Below, piece after piece: positions 60,842 to 64,000 of a stretch of DNA of 64,000 nucleotides (position 1 is the first letter of the stretch; the number at the start of each line of letters is the position of its first letter). Made by a program: the position numbers and the translations under genes. Source of the DNA: Faecalibacterium hattorii. GTDB taxonomy: Bacteria > Bacillota > Clostridia > Oscillospirales > Ruminococcaceae. The notes under the pieces were generated by a model. The model saw only the letters and a list, made by a program, of their open reading frames with translations, did no database searches and was not told the DNA's origin. The DNA lies in the NCBI RefSeq assembly GCF_003287455.1, contig NZ_PRLC01000016.1:1-64000 (forward strand). The letters run 5' to 3'.

Positions 60842-63211
60842 ATGCCGACCATCCATCTCCCCATCCGGCAGTTGGTGGAATTTCTGCTCCGCACCGGCAG
60901 CATCGACAGCCGCTTCACCGGCTTCGACCGCGCCAACGAGGGGGCACGCATCCACCGCAGACTGCAAAAAGCTGCGGGCGAGGGCTACGCCGCCGAAGTC
61001 TTCCTCACAGCGAAGCGGGAAATGGACGGCATTGCGTTCGCTTTGGAAGGCCGGGCCGACGGCATCTTCACCGACGAGGCCGGGACCATCGTCATCGACG
61101 AGATCAAGACCACGGCCATCCCCACCGAGGAGATGCAGGAGGACATGAACCCCTGCCACTGGGCGCAGGGGATGGTCTACGGGGCCATCTATGCCCAGCA
61201 GAACGGGCTGGAGCAGTTGGACGTCCGGCTGACCTATTACCAGATCGACACCGACGAGATCACCCGCTACACCCGGCACTTCACCGCTGGGGAGCTGGAA
61301 GAATTTTTGTGCGGGCTGCTGCGGCAGTATGTGCCATGGGCTCAGCGGCAGTTGACATGGGCCGACGCCCGCAGCGCCAGCCTACAGGCCCTGCGCTTCC
61401 CCTTCCCCGCCTACCGGCCCGGCCAGCGGGCCTTGGCCGGGGAGATCTACCGCGCCTGTGCGGCGGGCAAGACCGAACACAAGGGCGGCACCCGGCTGTT
61501 CTGCCAAGCGCCCACCGGCATCGGCAAGACGATGAGCGCCCTTTTCCCCGCCCTGAAAGCCATCGGCGAGGGCAAGGGCGTGAAGCTCTTCTACCTGACC
61601 GCCCGCAACACGACCCAAGCCGCCGCCGAGGATGCGCTGCAGCGGCTCCACGCCGGGGTGCCGGGCCTTGCGCTGCGCAGCGTGACCCTGACGGCCAAGG
61701 AGAAAGCGTGCCTTTGCAAGGACGCCGACGGTCACCCGTCCTGTCTGCCGGAGGTCTGCCCCTATGCAAAGGGCTATTTTGACCGGGTCAAGGACGCGCT
61801 GGCCTCCCTTTTGGATGGGACCCCGCAGTTCAGCCGGGCCGCGCTGGAAGAAACCGCCCGGCAGTTCACGGTCTGCCCCTTCGAACTGGGGCTCGACCTC
61901 AGCGCGTGGTGCGACGTGGTCATCGGGGATTACAATTACCTCTTCGACCCTGTGGTGCGGCTCCACCGTTTCTTCGACTCCGCCGGGGATTGGCTCTTCC
62001 TCATCGACGAAGCCCATAATCTGCCCGACCGGGCCCGCGCCATGTACTCGGCACAGTTCAGCAAAAGCAGCCTGACCGAGGCAAAGCGCGCCCTCGGCAA
62101 GGGGAAAAGCCCCCTGAAAGCGGCCCTGACCCGCGCCGACAAAGGGTTTCTGGAGACCCGGAAGCAGACAGCCGAGCAGGGCGGCACGGCCTTTCTGCAG
62201 GAGCTGCCCGCCGAGCTGTTGAAGCCGCTCCATGCCCTTCAGGCCCCCTTGCAGGACTGGCTGGAGCAGAACCCCGACGCCGAGGCCCACGCCCAGCTTC
62301 TCGACCTCTATTTCGCAGTGCAGGACATCACCCGCGCGGCCGAGCGGTACGACGAGCACTTCGTCACCCAGTTGTCGGCCTACGGCAGCGACTTGACCCT
62401 GCAATTGCTCTGCCTTGACCCTTCGGCCTTTGTGGACGCCAGCCTTGCCTGTGGGCGGGCGGCAGCGCTGTTCAGTGCCACGCTGACTCCGCCGGGCTAT
62501 TACCGCAGTGTCCTCGGCTGCCCCGATGCCCGCGCCGTGGCGTTGGAAAGTCCCTTTCCGCAGGAGCATCTGGGTCTGTACTGCCTTCCCGGCATCTCCA
62601 CCCGCTACAAGGACCGGGAGGCCAGTATCCCCGCCGTTTCGGATGCGCTGGCGGCACTGGCGGGCGGCAAAGTGGGCAACTACCTCGCCTTCTTCCCCAG
62701 CTACGCCTATCTGCGGGCGGTCTGGGAAGACTTTTCTGCCCGCTACCCGGCCATTCCCACCCTCGTGCAGGAAAGCGGCCTCGACGACGGGGCCCGCGCG
62801 GCCTTTCTCGCCCGGTTCGCCCCGGACCCGGAGCAAACTCTGCTGGGCTTCGGGGTGATGGGCGGCATCTTCGGCGAGGGCGTGGATCTTGTGGGCGACC
62901 GGCTCATCGGCTGCGCCATCGTCGGGGTGGGGCTGCCGCAGGTGAACCCCCGGCAAGAGATCCTGCGCCGCTACTACGACGAACACAGTGGTTCCGGCTT
63001 CGATTATGCCTACCGGTATCCCGGCATGAACAAGGTTCTGCAAGCCGCCGGGCGGGTCATCCGCACCGCCGAGGACAAGGGCGTGGTCCTGCTGTTGGAT
63101 GACCGCTTCGCCCGCAGTGAGTACACCCGCCTCTTCCCCCGCCACTGGCGGCATTTGAAGTATCTGAAGGGAACGGAACAGCTCAAAGAAGAGCTTGCAA
63201 CGTTTTGGTAG
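60842..63211 (+). CDS. DinG/XPD-like FeS helicase with N-terminal PD-(D/E)XK-type nuclease domain
   Basis: A 789-residue protein. Residues ~1-165 hold a nuclease-like core (GRADGIFTDEAG...IVIDEIKTT near 70-90, the D and ExK pattern). The superfamily 2 helicase follows: motif I CQAPTGIGKTMS near 222, iron-sulfur cysteines (CLCKDADGHPSC, EVCPY) near 295-315, DEAH box FLIDEAHNLPDRA near 386 and motif VI QAAGRVIRT near 737. It probably unwinds DNA or R-loops 5' to 3' in repair; the nuclease part may process the product. The start at 60842 follows GAGGTG; an upstream in-frame ATG lies inside the repeat's 3' flank. Confidence 0.87.
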   Translation: MPTIHLPIRQLVEFLLRTGSIDSRFTGFDRANEGARIHRRLQKAAGEGYAAEVFLTAKREMDGIAFALEGRADGIFTDEAGTIVIDEIKTTAIPTEEMQEDMNPCHWAQGMVYGAIYAQQNGLEQLDVRLTYYQIDTDEITRYTRHFTAGELEEFLCGLLRQYVPWAQRQLTWADARSASLQALRFPFPAYRPGQRALAGEIYRACAAGKTEHKGGTRLFCQAPTGIGKTMSALFPALKAIGEGKGVKLFYLTARNTTQAAAEDALQRLHAGVPGLALRSVTLTAKEKACLCKDADGHPSCLPEVCPYAKGYFDRVKDALASLLDGTPQFSRAALEETARQFTVCPFELGLDLSAWCDVVIGDYNYLFDPVVRLHRFFDSAGDWLFLIDEAHNLPDRARAMYSAQFSKSSLTEAKRALGKGKSPLKAALTRADKGFLETRKQTAEQGGTAFLQELPAELLKPLHALQAPLQDWLEQNPDAEAHAQLLDLYFAVQDITRAAERYDEHFVTQLSAYGSDLTLQLLCLDPSAFVDASLACGRAAALFSATLTPPGYYRSVLGCPDARAVALESPFPQEHLGLYCLPGISTRYKDREASIPAVSDALAALAGGKVGNYLAFFPSYAYLRAVWEDFSARYPAIPTLVQESGLDDGARAAFLARFAPDPEQTLLGFGVMGGIFGEGVDLVGDRLIGCAIVGVGLPQVNPRQEILRRYYDEHSGSGFDYAYRYPGMNKVLQAAGRVIRTAEDKGVVLLLDDRFARSEYTRLFPRHWRHLKYLKGTEQLKEELATFW

Positions 63212-63268
63212 AGCTGTATGGGCCGCACCTCCGGTAAAACTCCCCTCGTGCGGCTGGGTCAGCATCAA

Positions 63269-63304
63269 AAAGCGCCTGTCAGGTCAACCCCCGACAGGCG
63301 CTTT
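63269..63304. terminator. Bidirectional terminator
   Basis: AAAGCGCCTGTC (63269-63280) pairs perfectly with GACAGGCGCTTT (63293-63304), between convergent genes. Confidence 0.92.
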
Positions 63305-63307
63305 GCT

Positions 63308-64000
63308 TTATTCTTTACGCTTCCCGTATCGAAGCTCCATGGTCTTCCAGTTGGGCATCGCGCGGCGCAGCTCATCCCACGCGGTCATGGAGACTTGGGT
63401 GTTTGCGCGCAGGGCCTCGAAGGCTTCGTCGAGGTACTGCATTTCCCCGATGGCGTGCATCGCGTGGTCGGAAGCGCACCACTTTCCGATGGGCGTCTGG
63501 CACATCCAGTATACCATCCGGTCGGTCTGCTTCCGCTTCTTGGTGCCCTCCCGGTAGCAGTCGGTGTTCTCGGCGTCGTTCACAGGGACACCCGCTGCCT
63601 TCAGCATCTCGCAGCACTCCCACGCCGCGTCCACGATGGCTTTGCGCTGCTCCACCGTGGAACGGGTCAGGTCGCCGTTGACCGCGTAGCAGACGTAGAC
63701 GATGGGCAGGATGAAGGCGATGTGGCACTTGAGCCACTCGTCCATGTCATCGTAATAGGTCAGCTTGTACTTCACCCCGTCAAACGCCGATTGCAGCCGC
63801 TGGCGGAACACGCCGGAAAGCGGTGCCGTTGCCCCGCCGACGGTCATGCCGACGCTGGTGTGGACGCTGACCAGCCGGTCCGGCTCCCGGCGCCCGGCAG
63901 TGTTCTGGAAACCGAAGGCGATCTTGTCCGCCGGACGCTGCATGGCGCGGAGCACGCCCACTGCATCCGGGTCGTTGCCCAGAAAGACGAAGTATTCGCT
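63308..64000 (-). CDS. Ketopantoate reductase-like protein, C-terminal part (runs off the window)
   Basis: The frame is open from the right edge (SEYFVFLGNDPDAVG) to the stop at 63308, giving at least 230 residues. FQNTAGRRE followed by LSGVFRQRLQSAF and the helical C-terminal half with MDEWLKCHIAFILPIVY fits the 2-dehydropantoate 2-reductase family, in which a Rossmann domain precedes an all-helical domain; the NAD(P)-binding start lies outside the window. Many family members are paralogues not involved in pantothenate synthesis, and the divergent C-terminus makes that plausible here. Confidence 0.65.
   Translation of the reverse strand, partial: SEYFVFLGNDPDAVGVLRAMQRPADKIAFGFQNTAGRREPDRLVSVHTSVGMTVGGATAPLSGVFRQRLQSAFDGVKYKLTYYDDMDEWLKCHIAFILPIVYVCYAVNGDLTRSTVEQRKAIVDAAWECCEMLKAAGVPVNDAENTDCYREGTKKRKQTDRMVYWMCQTPIGKWCASDHAMHAIGEMQYLDEAFEALRANTQVSMTAWDELRRAMPNWKTMELRYGKRKE

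Overview
The window is bacterial chromosome with compact, GC-rich, mostly housekeeping gene content. Near-consensus sigma-A promoters (often with an extended -10 TGn), GGAGG-type ribosome binding sites, a Gram-positive style lipoprotein set, paired type I and type III glutamine synthetases with an ANTAR regulator, NfnAB, a Bacillus-type class III fructose-bisphosphatase and ATP-independent FeS enzymes all point to an anaerobic gut Clostridia member. Faecalibacterium or a close Oscillospiraceae relative is my best guess; this is inferred from gene content, not from a search.

Layout. 1-240: tRNA-Gly, tRNA-Val and tRNA-Asp on the minus strand. 0.5-2.8 kb: nfnAB (electron bifurcation). 3-5.7 kb: a small lipoprotein, a HAD remnant and a fruR-fruK operon. 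5.8-12.9 kb: a signalling cluster (GGDEF-REC-HD-GYP protein, Hpt protein, orphan solute-binding lipoprotein, membrane GGDEF-EAL protein). 12.9-18 kb: an rRNA/tRNA methylase, DUF1275, DUF1846 and pyrG. 18.2-22.6 kb: a nitrogen-assimilation block glnN-glnA-ANTAR with two leader or intergenic attenuator-like structures. 22.7-27.2 kb: RlmI-like methylase, CYTH protein, a ricin-type lectin with a histone-like tail, a MATE pump. 27.3-30.6 kb: a lipoprotein, a PstS-like protein and a PsiE-like membrane protein. 30.7-33.8 kb: a complete polar amino-acid ABC transporter. 34-39.6 kb: MBL hydrolase, murA, fbp, radical SAM protein. 39.6-42.9 kb: a visibly AT-richer three-gene island (DUF262 protein, AAA ATPase, unknown) that looks like a horizontally acquired defence-type operon. 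43-46 kb: sugar kinase and a membrane GGDEF protein. 46-49 kb: a TrpXYZ-like ABC transporter. 49-53.2 kb: a YkgJ-type protein and a small polysaccharide cluster with a truncated glycosyltransferase. 53.2-57.4 kb: an information-processing block, SRP RNA-dnaX-ybaB-recR-smpB-tmRNA. 57.5-64 kb: pta, uracil-DNA glycosylase, a P-loop ATPase bracketed by two direct copies of a ~146 bp repeat, a DinG/XPD-like helicase with an N-terminal nuclease-like domain, and a partial ketopantoate-reductase-like gene running off the right edge.

Themes. Three proteins carry cyclic-di-GMP domains. Four lipoproteins carry twin-arginine signal peptides. Many transcripts have strong leader hairpins followed by T-runs, suggesting wide use of attenuation. 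The strongest candidates for something undescribed are the AT-rich three-gene operon, the solute-binding-protein/c-di-GMP cluster, and the glnA leader, in which antiterminator and terminator pairings are mutually exclusive.
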